Part shown: one piece after another, positions 33,101 to 45,600 of the stretch
Layout of the letters: every line of letters begins with the position of its first letter
Position numbering within the stretch: the stretch's first letter is position 1
NCBI GenBank assembly: GCA_947311845.1
Contig: CAMZMU010000075.1
Span: 22,610,577 to 22,674,576, forward strand
Source of the DNA: Poa pratensis
Taxonomy: Eukaryota; Streptophyta; Magnoliopsida; Poales; Poaceae
Reading direction: 5' to 3'
DNA length: 64,000 nucleotides
Program-made: the position numbers and the translations under genes
The notes under the pieces: model-generated
The model's database searches: none
What the model saw: only the letters and a program-made list of their open reading frames with translations
What the model was told of the DNA's origin: nothing

Positions 33101-34901
33101 GCCGGCCGCCGTGGTGCGGGGAGGTCCGCCCCGGTGCGCCGCCTCCGACGAGGTTGGCCACGGGCACGGGGGAGCTCCGGAGGCGCCGCCACGGGAGCGT
33201 GCCGTGCGAGCTCGCCGCCGGCGATTCCCGGACGGAAACGATGCCTCGGTCCACCATTTTGCAAAAGGAATTGTCTGGGAGGGAGAGGAGTTCAAGGGGA
33301 GATCCTCCACGGATTTAATCGGAGGATGGCTCGGTATGGAGCTCGCCGTGGTTCGTGGACTGACGGCGATGTCCACGGCCGAAACGGAGCAGGGCTCCGC
33401 CATCCCGCGACTAAAGGAGCAGAGGGGGTTCCGGGGGAAGAGAGTGAGGGTGCTGGGGTGCGCTCGCAAGGCTCGGGGTCCTTTTATAGGCCAGGGAGAG
33501 GGGAAGGTTGGTGCGTGGCCGTTGCGGCCATCAATGGCGCAGTGAGGTCACGGCTTACGCCTAGGCTACAGGGGCGGGGATAAGGAGGGGGAGCTGGATG
33601 AACAGGGAACGCACGAGGGTACTGGAGCAGCTAGGCACCGACCGCGTCGGTGCTGTTTGGACGGCGTGTCGGCTAGTGGTTGGCGGCGCTGTTCCGACGG
33701 TGCGTCGGCTAGTGGTTTGGCGGCGCTGTGGAGGGGGTGAGCTGGCGCGGTGGCACGGGGTGGTCTGGCGGAGGGGGAGCGTCCCTCTGGACTGGTTCCG
33801 GGTGCGGGAACGGAGAAACGGCGACGGGCAGGGGGTGGTGGCGCCGCATGGCATGGTTGCGCCAGCGGTGACCACGCTACTGAGCATGCCGGCATCGGCA
33901 TCTAGATGGATCTCTCGTCACCGGGCTCCTCAAGAAAAACTAATCGTGTCACCTTGTGCCAAATCGAATTTGCTACAACTTTTATGACTAGAGTTTTTGG
34001 GAATTTGAAACTTCATGCGATTAGAACTTTTGAAAAACAGCACTGGTCCAAATGGAAAAAGGTTGTTTGGAGAAGCAAATGATTTTTGTTTTGATCAAGA
34101 CTTTTCCCAGAGGTGTTGACACACCCAGTGCTTGCATCTATGCACTCTCCTCCCACTACAAAAATCATTTGGCTTGGTTTTGAAAACATTTGAATTTTAG
34201 GGCAGAAACTTGGACAGAGGAAAAGTCAAATATTTCCTTAACAAGGTATCAAATATTTTTGCATAAATGGGCTAAATACTGCCTAGGGTTCATCCCCTAA
34301 TTTTTGTAGAATTTTTGGAGACATAAAAATAAGGGTTCCTTTGGAAATTGCAAATAGGCATGAAAAGGGCATTACAAAGGAAGTACCTCAAATATTGGTC
34401 AAATGAGGTTGGGACAGTGGAGTGAAATGTTCAGGAGGTGGAATCATGCACCTTCCCAAAATGGTAGAATTTTTGGATGAGTGGAAGGTGTCTGGATAAT
34501 TTTCGGATTGAAACCGACATAACAGGAAATAGGGTTTAACTTTGGAATATTGCATGGGACTAGGAAATATTTTTCCATGGGAGTGATGTATATGTATGAG
34601 GGAACCATATGGTAGCTTGGTAGAATTTATTCCAAGCTAAGATTGCGGTGGAGGCTTCAGTAGGACAGGCAAAAGGGTTTTTGCAATTTCCAGATGGGAC
34701 CAATGTTTAGCAGATAAAACAATATCCTGGAATTATGGTGGAGGTCGACAAGGATCGAGGATTGTTGGGAATTTTCTGAGAGAGCGAAACCAAGGTCAAA
34801 TCAAAGACCAACGGTTTCGAAGAAAACATTTAGAAACCCGAAAGAGTTTTTTCGGCGTCCAAAATAATTTAAAATTCGGTCTAAATTTTCGGGGTGTTAC
34901 A
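30149..34901 (-). mobile_element. Very long solo LTR (4.75 kb)
   Basis: The insertion begins TGTGGCACCCCG and ends CGGGGTGTTACA, with target duplication GGCAC at 30,144-30,148 and 34,902-34,906. Read on the minus strand it starts TGTAACACCCCG. The tips are imperfect inverted repeats. No gag, pol or primer-binding site is found, so it is best read as a solo LTR from an element with very long LTRs (LARD-like). A TATA box (CCTATAAAAGG, minus strand, about 33,485) precedes a GC-rich zone at 32,800-33,460 that would be the leader. Confidence 0.72.
31711..31970 (+). repeat. 66-bp tandem repeat, three close and one diverged copy
   Basis: Units start CGTCAACCGGAAGACTG at 31,711, 31,777 and 31,843 with a period of 66 bases. 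A fourth, more diverged unit begins near 31,919. The first two are nearly identical. Because 66 is a multiple of three, each strand keeps a repeated open frame, but no known protein is seen. It lies inside the long solo LTR. Confidence 0.85.
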
Positions 34902-35036
34902 GGCACTGTGGCATCTTGTTAATAGGTTAGTCCAATAAATGTCATAATATGATATAAAATGTATATAAAACATGTGACAATTGGTATAATATAAGTATGG
35001 AACATCAGAAATTATAGATACGTTTGAGACGTATCA

Positions 35037-37768
35037 AGCATCCCCAATCTTAGTTCTACTCGTCCTCGAGTAGGTAAAACGATAAAAACAAAATAATTTC
35101 CGAGGTGACATGCTACAATCATAATCTTGATCAAATAGTATTGTAAAGCACATGTTATGAATGAAGTGATCCAGGTCAATGGTCTATAGTTTGCTAGCAA
35201 GTAGATAATGAGCAAACAACTGAATCATATAAGCAAAAACTTTTCATGAATAGTACTTTCGAGACAAGCATCAAAGAGTTTTGCATAAGAGTTAACTCAT
35301 AAAGCAATAGATTCTAAGTAAAAGGTATTTAACCAACACAAAGGAAGATTTAAGATTCAGCAATTGCTTTCAACTTTCAACATATATATCTCATGGATAT
35401 TTGTCAAAACAAAGCAATATAATAAGTGCAATATACAAGCATATAAAAATTGTTGCACCAAAGTTGACAATAGTGTTTGCTTCTAAGATAGAAAGATGTA
35501 GGAAAACTGACTCAACATAAAAGTAAAAGAAAGGCCCTTCGCAGAGGGAAGCAGGGATTAAATCATGTGCTAGAGCTTTTTAAGTTTTTGAAATCATATA
35601 GAGAGTAAAAATAAGTTTTGGGAGGTGTTTGTTAATTGTCAACGAATCAGAAAATGGAAAGTACAATATGACCCCTGCCAATCAGACTTTTAAGAGCGGC
35701 TCCCATGAAGGACGTTATTTCTACCTGCAAGGCAGATCATCCCTCTTTCTTTTGTTTACACATGCAGATATTTCACTGTTTGTCATTGCTTGACTGATAA
35801 ATCAGGGCAAAAATGTGAAGAGAATTAACGGTTAAAGTTGTAATTAATTGGGACTGGGCACCCCATTTGCCAGCTCTTTTTGCAAAATTAATGGATAAGC
35901 GGATGTATATGCCACTAGTCCGGTGGTAAAGTCTGTTTGACAGTTGACATAAAGACATCCACCCCGTCCTCATGAGCTTGGTAAACATTGACACAAAATA
36001 AGAGTAATATTTTTTTTGAATAGTTTATAGGTAGCACATGAAAAATTTACTTGGAATGGCAAGAAAATACCACATATAGGTAGTTATGGTGGACACAGAT
36101 GGCATGGATTTTGGCTCAAGGTTTTGGATGCACGAGAAGCATTCCCTCTCAGTACAGAGTTTAGGCTAGCAAGGTTATTTGAAGCAAACACAAGATATCA
36201 ACGGACACAGCAAGGCTTATATAAAAACATATTGCAAGCATTATAAGACTCTACACTGTCTTTCTTGTTAACCAAACCCTTTTACTAGAAAATATCTAGA
36301 CCTTAGAGATACCAATCATGCAAACCAAATTTCAACGAGCTTTACGGTAGTTCTTCATTAATAGGTTTTAACTACATGATACAAAAGCTTAAACATGAAC
36401 TACTTGATAACTCAAAACAATTGGCAAGTATCAAATTATCCAATACAATGATCTACAAGAATATATAAGCTTTTCCATTATACCATCTACCACATGCACA
36501 TTTTCTGTTCCAACCAAACACCAATCAATTTATTTCAACATAAACTCTCCAAACAATTATAAGTGAAGCAAGAGAGTACTTTCTTTAAAAGAACTAACAA
36601 CTCTGAATAAGAGATGCATGCAAAACAGGAGCTAAAAGCATAGCAATAGCTAGATAAGAATATTCGACAAGTATAAGTGAAGAATAGGAGTATTCATATG
36701 AAAAAGCGGAGCGTGTCTCTCTCCCAATCAAGAATGTTGGGGTCCAATCAAGTTGACCATAAGAAAAAAATAAAATACTGAAAATAAAAGCACACACGCT
36801 CCAAGTAAAGCACATATGATGTGAAACAATTAAAATATAGTTTCACTAGAGATGACCTGATAAGTTGCTGATGAAGAAGGGGATGCCTTGGGCATCCCCA
36901 AGCTTAGACGCTTGAGTCTTCTTGAAATATGCTGGAGTGATCCATGGGAGCATCCCCAAGCTTAAGCTCTTCACTCTTCTTGATCACATTATATCATCCT
37001 TCTCTCTTGACCCTTGAAAACTTCCGCCACACCAAACTCAAAGTAATTCTCATTAGAGGGTTAGTGCACAATCAAAAACTCACATGTTCTATAAGGACAC
37101 AAACATGACCGTTACTTTTAACATTAACTACTGCCACTGATGTTATGTGAAGCTCTTCACACTAAAAAGAATTCCACTCAACACGAGTAAAAGAGAGAAT
37201 GCCAAAAATAAAAGACAGAATCAGTCTAAACAGAACAGTCCGCAAAGACGAATTTTTTCGAGGCACTTACGTTGCTCAGATCGAAAAACTCAAAACTAAT
37301 GAAAGATGCGTACATATCTGAGGATCACGCACAAAATTTCAGATTTAAATAATTTTTCTGTGATTTTACAGAAGCAAAACGGTGAACAGCAGAAATCTGT
37401 TCCTGCGTAGAAATCCAAATCTAGCATCATCTTCCTATTAGAGGCAATACTTGGCACAAGAATGCAAGAAAATAAAGATACAAAGGCAATGTTACAGAAG
37501 TAAACAGCACCTGACTCAAAAAAGAAAAAATTGCAGAAATGAAACAATGGGTTGTCTCCCATAAGCGCTTTTCTTTAAAGCCTTTTAGCTAGGCATGATA
37601 ATTTTGATGATGCTCTCATATGTATAAGAGTTGAATATGAAAGAGCATCAAGAAGAAAATATCAAACACATTTAAGTCTAACCCACTTCCTATGCAAAGG
37701 GATCTTGTAAGAAAACAAATTATTGAAGCATGAAGCCAATGGCATAGGAAGGCAAAGCAAGTGCAACT
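35037..37768 (-). other. Internal non-coding region of the Athila-like element
   Basis: Strongly AT-rich, with CATCCCCAAGCTTAGACGCTTG-type phrases around 36,890-36,965 that recur in related elements at 51,863 and 57,760. No open frame of note. It corresponds to the 3' half of the internal domain, where an autonomous relative would carry pol. Confidence 0.6.
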
Positions 37769-38479
37769 TCAAAATTTCAACAAAAAGAGAGGAGACTTAA
37801 TATTATTGTGATATGTGAATCCATGTCTCCCTCTCTCATAATGACCAGTAGGTTTTAAAGTAACCATCAAATAAAAGCAAATCAAGAGAAAGCTCAAAAC
37901 CTTGGTCATAAAGAGAGGTGTTTTAGTAACATGAAAATTTCTACAACCATATTTTCCTCTCTCATAATAATTTTCAGTACCATCATGAACAAAATTAACA
38001 ATATAGCTATCACATAAAGCATTCTTATCATGATCCACATGCACAAAAGTATCATTACTCTCCACATAAGCATAATCAATTTTATTAGTAATAGTGGGAG
38101 TAAAACTATCACAACCATCATTGTAATCATCATAAATTGCAGGCATAGTATAATCATAATAAACTTTATCCTCCATAGTAGGTAGCACCAAAATACCACT
38201 ATCATTATAATCATCATAAATTGGAGGCAAAGTATCATCAAAGAAAATTTTCTCCTCAAAACTTGGGGGACTGAAAATATCATATTCATCAAAACCAGCT
38301 TCCCCAAGCTTAGACTTTTCCATAGCATTAGCAATAATGGTGTTCAAAGAATTTATAGTAATAACATTGTTACCACTATTATGCAAACAAATTTCCATAG
38401 GTTTTTTAATTTTCTCTTCAAACACATCATGTCCCAACTCAAGATAAATTTCATAAAGCTCTCTAATTTTTTTTTCCAT
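37769..38479 (-). CDS. ORF of 236 residues in the Athila-like element, unknown function
   Basis: An uninterrupted minus-strand frame starts MEKKIRELYEIYLELGHDVF about 145 bases inside the primer-binding site, the place gag would normally occupy. It has tandemly repeated acidic/aromatic motifs: two copies of an IYDDYND box, each preceded by a FFDDTLPP or YYDYTMPA phrase. Paired NYYERGKYG and HYERGRHG motifs lie near the C-terminus, next to a hydrophobic stretch (VLSFLLICFYLMV). No zinc knuckle is present. A diverged fragment of the same protein is found at about 58,440-58,590, so the ORF belongs to the element family. The function is unknown. Confidence 0.55.
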   Translation of the reverse strand: MEKKIRELYEIYLELGHDVFEEKIKKPMEICLHNSGNNVITINSLNTIIANAMEKSKLGEAGFDEYDIFSPPSFEEKIFFDDTLPPIYDDYNDSGILVLPTMEDKVYYDYTMPAIYDDYNDGCDSFTPTITNKIDYAYVESNDTFVHVDHDKNALCDSYIVNFVHDGTENYYERGKYGCRNFHVTKTPLFMTKVLSFLLICFYLMVTLKPTGHYERGRHGFTYHNNIKSPLFLLKF

Positions 38480-38622
38480 TAAGCCTAACTAGTGAAATAA
38501 AAACAAGAAACAAAAAGATAAAACTGCAGGATCTAAAGGAGATAGCTTCGAGCACTCACGCCGGCAACAGTGCTAGAAAATAGCTTAGTAGCCAGAGGAT
38601 GTGAGTACCGTTTACCTTACCT

Positions 38623-38639
38623 CCCCGGCAACGGCGCCA
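38623..38639 (-). other. Primer-binding site of the Athila-like element
   Basis: The minus strand reads TGGCGCCGTTGCCGGGG about 10 bases inside the LTR that ends at 38,650. This is the classic Athila-type primer-binding site. It fixes the minus orientation of the element. Confidence 0.85.
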
Positions 38640-38649
38640 GAAAATAGCT

Positions 38650-40099
38650 TGATGTCTACGCACGCTTCTATTCTTGTAGACAGTGTTGGGCCTCCAAGTG
38701 CAGAGGTTTGTAGAACAGCAGCAAGTTTCCCTTAAGTGAATCACCCAAGGTTTATCGAACTCAGGGAGGTAGAGGTCAAAGATATCCCTCTCAAGCAACC
38801 CTGCAATTAAGATACAAGAAGTCTCTTGTGTCCCGAACACACCCAATACACTTGTCAGGTGTATAGGTGCACTAGTTCGGCGAAGAGATATTAAAATGCA
38901 AGTGATATGGATGATTATAAATGGTAATTGCAATCTGAAATAAAAATGGCAGCAAGCAAACATGTAGCAGAACTGGTTGTAAACGGTGTTTCAATGCTTA
39001 GAAACAAGGCCTAGGGATCATACTTTCACTAGTGGACACTCTCAACAATAATAATATAATTGAATACATAGATATTTCCTCTTCACTATGCTACTCTAAA
39101 CTATTCTCCTGTTCGATAACGAACACCAATTCACTGTGTAGGGCTATAAAAGCACACCTTAAAGTCGCATTCCACATTAGGGAACCCCACACTGTCAACT
39201 TGAGCGCCCTAAATAGTACTAGACAAACACCACAATTTCATAGAGACATCCAACACAAATAATAACTCATGATAAGTATTCATGTAATTTTAGCCTAAGA
39301 GCCACACACGGTGCGCACACTGTCAACTTCGCACCATGGGACAAAGGTGACTCCGGAGTTTACATTAATAAAACCACTCAAGTAGCATATAAGATAATGA
39401 AGAGTAACATCTATGGATTCAACTAGATTACAAAGCTCATGATCACATAAAGATCACACCATGGAGAGAGAGATAAACCACATAGCTACCGGTAGAGCCC
39501 TCAGCCCCGATGAAGAACTACTCCCTCCTCATCATGGGAGGCAGCAACGGCGATGATGGAGGGAGGCGGTGGCGTCGATGGAGATGGCTCCGGGGGCAAT
39601 TCCCCGTCTCGGCAAGGTGCCGAAACAGAGACTTCTGTCCCCCGAATTAGGGTTTTTGGTGGCGGCGAAGCTACGGCACTCTTCTGGAGAAATTGTCGAT
39701 TCTTTTAGGGTTTTCACCGCGGAGGCAATATATAGTCCAAAGGGCGTCGCGAGGAGGTGACCGAGGCGGCCACACCACCCCACGGCGCGGCCCACGCCAA
39801 ACCGCGCGGGGCATGGTGTGGAGGCTGTGGGCCTCCCCCAGACTTGTCCTTCTGGCTCTCGGAGTCTTCTGGCGTTTTAGAATTTCTGTAATTGTTTCAG
39901 ATTTTTTTGAGCACTTTCATTTTTGGACCTTTTCTGCAATGCACAGACATAATAAACAGAAACTGGCACTGTGGCATCTTGTTAATAGGTTAGTCCAATA
40001 AATGTCATAATATGATATAAAATGTATATAAAACATGTGACAATTGGTATAATATAAGCATGGAACATCAGAAATTATAGATACGTTTGAGACGTATCA
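38650..40099 (-). repeat. 5' LTR of the Athila-like element
   Basis: Intact 1,450-bp LTR, TG...CA on the minus strand, abutting the GCAGT target duplication at 40,100-40,104. Nearly identical to the copy at 42,799-44,247. Confidence 0.92.
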
Positions 40100-42693
40100 G
40101 CAGTACGGCTTCAGCTCCATAAACAAGGAAGAGCGGTGTTTCTCCAGTTGCTCGGCTTGGCGTTGTTCTGAGAGACCATAGTACACTTGGTAGATGATCT
40201 ATCCAGTTCTTCCCCTTGTCTTCCAATTTGTCAAAAACCTTGGTCTTCAGACCTTTGAGGACCTCCGCATTGGCCCGCTCCAGTTGTCCATTGCATCTTG
40301 GATAGGATACCGAGGCAAAACAGACCTTGATGCCCAATTCTTCACAGAAGTTGAGGAAGGCTCGACTTGTGAACTGAGATCCGTTGTCTGTGATGATTCC
40401 GTTTGGCACTCCGAAGCGGTACACGATTCCTTCTATGAACTTGATGGTTGCATGAGCTGTCTGACGGGGTACTGGCATCACTTCAACCCACTTCGTAAAC
40501 TTGTCAATTGACACGAAGAGATACTCGTGTCCTCCGACTGATTTTGGCACCTTGCCCACAATGTCCAGCCCCCCAGACTACAAACGGCCAAGATATCGGT
40601 ATCGGTTACAGAGCTTGAGCTGGCTGATGTATGTTCTTCGGGTAGTACTGGCAGGCTTCGCAGGTCTTGACAATCTGCTCGGCGTCGTGGAGGACTGTTG
40701 GCCAGTAGAAACCTTGGCAGAAAATCTTCCCCGCCAGCGATCTTGATGCGACGTGACTTGAGCACGTGCCTTCGTGGATTTCCTTGAGGACCACTTGGCC
40801 CTGTTCTCGCGGTATGCAACGGAGTTTGACTTCGTTGTCACGCCGCCGATAGAGCTCGCCGTCGATCATGACGTAGAGCTTGGCTTGATGAGCCACCCGC
40901 TCAGCGTCGTGATCGTCTTCTGGAAGTGCATGCTCCGTGATGTACTTGACGATGTCCAGGGCCCAGGGTGGGTGGGTCTTTTCCACCGGTAGCACCACTT
41001 GATCAGTCGGAGGCAAAGCCTCTTCTGGTCTGGGTGCTGCCGGGTCTTGTGTATCTTCTGGGCTGGCTACCCGAGTTGTCAGTGTAGACGGGTCGCCAGT
41101 CCCCGGTGTCGATATAGACCTTGCCTTGAGCCTCTCGGGAGAAATTGAAGGTTGCCGGAGCACCTCAATGTAAATACCGGGAGGCACTGGTTCTCATTTG
41201 GAGGCCATTTGTGATAGCTCGTCCGCGGATGTGTTCTCTTCTCGAGGGACGTACACGGCCATGAAGCTGTCGAAGCACCGCTGGAGCTTCCATGCCTCTT
41301 CCATGTACGGTGCCATCTGCGGGCAGGCGTACTCCTTGTTCACTTGTTTGATGACTAGCTGAGAGTCACCCTTGACGATGAGCTTGTTGATGCCGAGGCC
41401 GATGGCAACATGAAGTCCCACAAGCAGGCCTTCGTACTCCGTCATGTTGTTCGAGATATTCTCCTTGTAGTGCATCTGGACGATGTACTTCAAACGGTCT
41501 CCAGTGGGTGAGATCAAGACAGCTCCAACGCCTCCCTGGCCCTTGGTGTAGGAGCCATCGAAGTTCATGGTCCAGGCGTCGGAGTCTTCTTTCCCGGGAA
41601 GGCTGGATTCCTCCACCGGGTCGTCAAACGCTGTCTCGGTCCACTCAGCCGTGAAGTCGGCCAGCGCCTGACTCTTGATGTTGTTAGTGTGCTCGAACTT
41701 GAGGCCGAAACCTTGAAGCTCCATGGCCCACCAGGAGATGCGTCCGGTAGCAAGTGGGTTCTCCAAAGGACTCCTCAGGGGGTACTTGGAGACCACAGTG
41801 ATGGGGTGGCTTTCGAAGTAGGGCCTCATCTTGCGAGAGGCAATGAGGCTCCCGGGCGTCGCGTAACACCGAACTGACGAAGTAGATCGGGTGTTGTATC
41901 TTGCAGGTCACCGAGTCCTCGACGGGCTCGGCTTCCTCTGGGCATTCAGCTTCAGGTGGGAAGGAGGTAGCCCCCAGCGATGCTCCTTCAGTGATGCCTT
42001 TGGATGCGTCTGTGGGCACGTCGGGATCAGGATCTTCAGATCCTTGGTCACCCGACTACCGTTTGTTGCTTGGTTGCCCCGGAGGGTGTTCTCGGGACAC
42101 TTTCCCTTGATCTTGCTTGTCTTAACTGGAGGAGCATCTCGTTCTACTACGAGAACAGCGCTGATCACCTGATTGGTGGCAGCGATGTACAGTAGCAAAG
42201 GCTCCTATTTTGCTGGTGCCACGAGGATGGGTTCCGAGGCGAGGTAGCGCTTGAGAGACTGAAGAGCTTCTTCAGCCTCCGGGGTCCACTACACGGGACC
42301 CGATTTCTTGAGTAGCTTGAAGAAGGGCAGAGCTAGTTCTCCAAGCCTCGAGATGAAGCGCCCGAGTGCAGTAATGCACCCGTTGAGGCGCTGCACATCC
42401 TTGACTCGCCTGGGCGCTTCCATTCGCTCGATGGCCTTGATCTTGTCGGGATTGGCCTCGATCCCCTGATGGGAGATCAAGCAACCGAGTAGCTTGCCGG
42501 ACGGGACTCCGAACACGCACTTGTTGGGGTTGAGCTTGAAGTTGACCCGGCGAAGGTTGTCGAAGGTCTCGTGGAGATCTTGGATGAGGGAGTCCTTGTA
42601 CCGGGTCTTGACCACGATGTCGTCGATGTATGCCTCGACGTTGCGCCCCAGCTGCGAGCCAAGGCAGGCTTGGATGGCGCGCAGGAATATAGC
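40100..42693 (-). pseudogene. Gypsy pol block, copy 1: RT end, RNase H, integrase
   Basis: Reading on the minus strand from 42,693: the RT thumb and finger remainder with EAYIDDIVVK (YxDD box, about 42,620); a linker with frame breaks; RNase H (41,829-41,194) with NFDGSYTKGQGGVG, MTEYEGLLVGLH and VKGDSQLVIKQ carrying the D, E and D catalytic residues; then integrase with HHCC finger (HEGTCSSH...CEACQ) and catalytic core (VSIDKFTKWVE, TDNGSQFTSRAF, NGQLERAN). In this copy TGA replaces an Arg codon after QMASK (about 41,195). A stop and a one-base shift near 40,570 separate the finger from the core. The gene would have made a full Ty3/Gypsy polyprotein; here it is dead. Confidence 0.9.
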
Positions 42694-45600
42694 TTCGAGC
42701 ACTCACACGCCGGCAACAGTGCTAGAAAATAGCTTAGTAGCCAGAGGATGTGAGTACCGTTTACCTTACCTCCCCGGCAACGGCGCCAGAAAATAGCTTG
42801 ATGTCTACGCACGCTTCTATTCTTGTAGACAGTGTTGGGCCTCCAAGTGCAGAGGTTTGTAGAACAGCAGCAAGTTTCCCTTAAGTGAATCACCCAAGGT
42901 TTATCGAACTCAGGGAGGTAGAGGTCAAAGATATCCCTCTCAAGCAACCCTGCAATTAAGATACAAGAAGTCTCTTGTGTCCCGAACACACCCAATACAC
43001 TTGTCAGGTGTATAGGTGCACTAGTTCGGCGAAGAGATATTAAAATGCAAGTGATATGGATGATTATAAATGGTAATTGCAATCTGAAATAAAAATGGCA
43101 GCAAGCAAACATGTAGCAGAACTGGTTGTAAACGGTGTTTCAATGCTTAGAAACAAGGCCTAGGGATCATACTTTCACTAGTGGACACTCTCAACAATAA
43201 TAATATAATTGAATACATAGATATTTCCTCTTCACTATGCTACTCTAAACTATTCTCCTGTTCGATAACGAACACCAATTCACTGTGTAGGGCTATAAAA
43301 GCACACCTTAAAGTCGCATTCCACATTTAGGGAACCCCACACTGTCAACTTGAGCGCCCTAAATAGTACTAGACAAACACCACAATTTCATAGAGACATC
43401 CAACACAAATAATAACTCATGATAAGTATTCATGTAATTTTTAGCCTAAGAGCCACACACGGTGCGCACACTGTCAACTTCGCACCATGGGACAAAGGTG
43501 ACTCCGGAGTTTACATTAATAAAACCACTCAAGTAGCATATAAGATAATGAAGAGTAACATCTATGGATTCAACTAGATTACAAAGCTCATGATCACATA
43601 AAGATCACACCATGGGAGAGAGAGATAAACCACATAGCTACCGGTAGAGCCCTCAGCCCCGATGAAGAACTACTCCCTCCTCATCATGGGAGGCAGCAAC
43701 GGCGATGATGGAGGCGGTGGCGTCGATGGAGATGGCTCCGGGGCAATTCCCCGTCTCGGCAAGGTGCCGAAACAGAGACTTCTGTCCCCCGAATTAGGGT
43801 TTTTGGTGGCGGCGAAGCTACGGCACTCTTCTGGAGAAATTGTCGATTCTTTTAGGGTTTTCACCGCGGAGGCAATATATAGTCCAAAGGGCGTCGCGAG
43901 GAGGTGACCGAGGCGGCCACACCACCCCACGGCGCGGCCCACGCCAAACCGCGCGGGGGCATGGTGTGGAGGCTGTGGGCCTCCCCCAGACTTGTCCTTC
44001 TGGCTCTCGGAGTCTTCTGGCGTTTTAGAATTTCTGTAATTGTTTCAGATTTTTTTGAGCACTTTCATTTTTGGACCTTTTCTGCAATGCACAGACATAA
44101 TAAACAGAAACTGGCACTGTGGCATCTTGTTAATAGGTTAGTCCAATAAATGTCATAATATGATATAAAATGTATATAAAACATGTGACAATTGGTATAA
44201 TATAAGCATGGAACATCAGAAATTATAGATACGTTTGAGACGTATCAGCAGTACGGCTTCAGCTCCATAAACAAGGAAGAGCGGTGTTTCTCCAGTTGCT
44301 CGGCTTGGCGTTGTTCTGAGAGACCATAGTACACTTGGTAGATGATCTATCCAGTTCTTCCCCTTGTCTTCCAATTTGTCAAAAACCTTGGTCTTCAGAC
44401 CTTTGAGGACCTCCGCATTGGCCCGCTCCAGTTGTCCATTGCATCTTGGATAGGATACCGAGGCAAAACAGACCTTGATGCCCAATTCTTCACAGAAGTT
44501 GAGGAAGGCTCGACTTGTGAACTGAGATCCGTTGTCTGTGATGATTCCGTTTGGCACTCCGAAGCGGTACACGATTCCTTCTATGAACTTGATGGTTGCA
44601 TGAGCTGTCTGACGGGGTACTGGCATCACTTCAACCCACTTCGTAAACTTGTCAATTGACACGAAGAGATACTCGTGTCCTCCGACTGATTTTGGCACCT
44701 TGCCCACAATGTCCAGCCCCCCAGACTACAAACGGCCAAGATATCGGTATCGGTTACAGAGCTTGAGCTGGCTGATGTATGTTCTTCGGGTAGTACTGGC
44801 AGGCTTCGCAGGTCTTGACAATCTGCTCGGCGTCGTGGAGGACTGTTGGCCAGTAGAAACCTTGGCAGAAAATCTTCCCCGCCAGCGATCTTGATGCGAC
44901 GTGACTTGAGCACGTGCCTTCGTGGATTTCCTTGAGGACCACTTGGCCCTGTTCTCGCGGTATGCAACGGAGTTTGACTTCGTTGTCACGCCGCCGATAG
45001 AGCTCGCCGTCGATCATGACGTAGAGCTTGGCTTGATGAGCCACCCGCTCAGCGTCGTGATCGTCTTCTGGAAGTGCATGCTCCGTGATGTACTTGACGA
45101 TGTCCAGGGCCCAGGGTGGGTGGGTCTTTTCCACCGGTAGCACCACTTGATCAGTCGGAGGCAAAGCCTCTTCTGGTCTGGGTGCTGCCGGGTCTTGTGT
45201 ATCTTCTGGGCTGGCTACCCGAGTTGTCAGTGTAGACGGGTCGCCAGTCCCCGGTGTCGATATAGACCTTGCCTTGAGCCTCTCGGGAGAAATTGAAGGT
45301 TGCCGGAGCACCTCAATGTAAATACCGGGAGGCACTGGTTCTCGTTTGGAGGCCATTTGTGATAGCTCGTCCGCGGATGTGTTCTCTTCTCGAGGGACGT
45401 ACACGGCCATGAAGCTGTCGAAGCACCGCTGGAGCTTCCATGCCTCTTCCATGTACGGTGCCATCTGCGGGCAGGCGTACTCCTTGTTCACTTGTTTGAT
45501 GACTAGCTGAGAGTCACCCTTGACGATGAGCTTGTTGATGCCGAGGCCGATGGCAACATGAAGTCCCACAAGCAGGCCTTCGTACTCCGTCATGTTGTTC

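Larger units (their letters stand above)
28834..35036 (-). repeat. 3' LTR of the Athila-like element, interrupted
   Basis: The two parts, 28,834-30,148 and 34,907-35,036, together make 1,445 bp. They match the intact LTR at 38,650-40,099 closely, with scattered substitutions and small indels. The interruption is the 4.75-kb insertion listed next. A TATATATAG-like promoter word lies at about 29,907. The short open frames inside, such as the one starting at 29,692, recur in every LTR copy and are not regarded as genes. Confidence 0.88.
28834..40099 (-). mobile_element. Non-autonomous Athila-like LTR element inserted in Gypsy pol
   Basis: Bounded by LTRs of about 1.45 kb: 28,834-35,036 (interrupted) and 38,650-40,099. 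On the minus strand they read TGATACGTCTCAAACGTATC...GTAGACATCA. The target duplication is GCAGT (28,829-28,833 and 40,100-40,104). The internal region of 3.6 kb has a primer-binding site, one ORF and no pol. The orientation is minus: PBS next to the right LTR, purine tract GATTGGGGATGCT next to the left LTR. The PBS type and the termini suggest an Athila-related family. Confidence 0.88.
38547..42693. repeat. Tandem duplication unit, copy 1 (about 4.15 kb)
   Basis: This block is repeated almost base for base at 42,694-46,842. It contains the PBS region and 5' LTR of the Athila-like element plus Gypsy integrase, RNase H and part of RT. The word ATAGC is shared at the left edge (38,542), the junction (42,689) and the right edge (46,838), consistent with a microhomology join. 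Differences are mostly one-base changes in homopolymer runs, a 4-base indel near 39,560, and one G/A substitution near 41,195. Confidence 0.93.

Noticed and set aside
32737..33583. Large overlapping GC-rich frames on both strands
   Set aside because: Low-complexity Ala/Arg/Pro translations inside the long solo LTR. The minus-strand TATA box there is better read as the LTR promoter.
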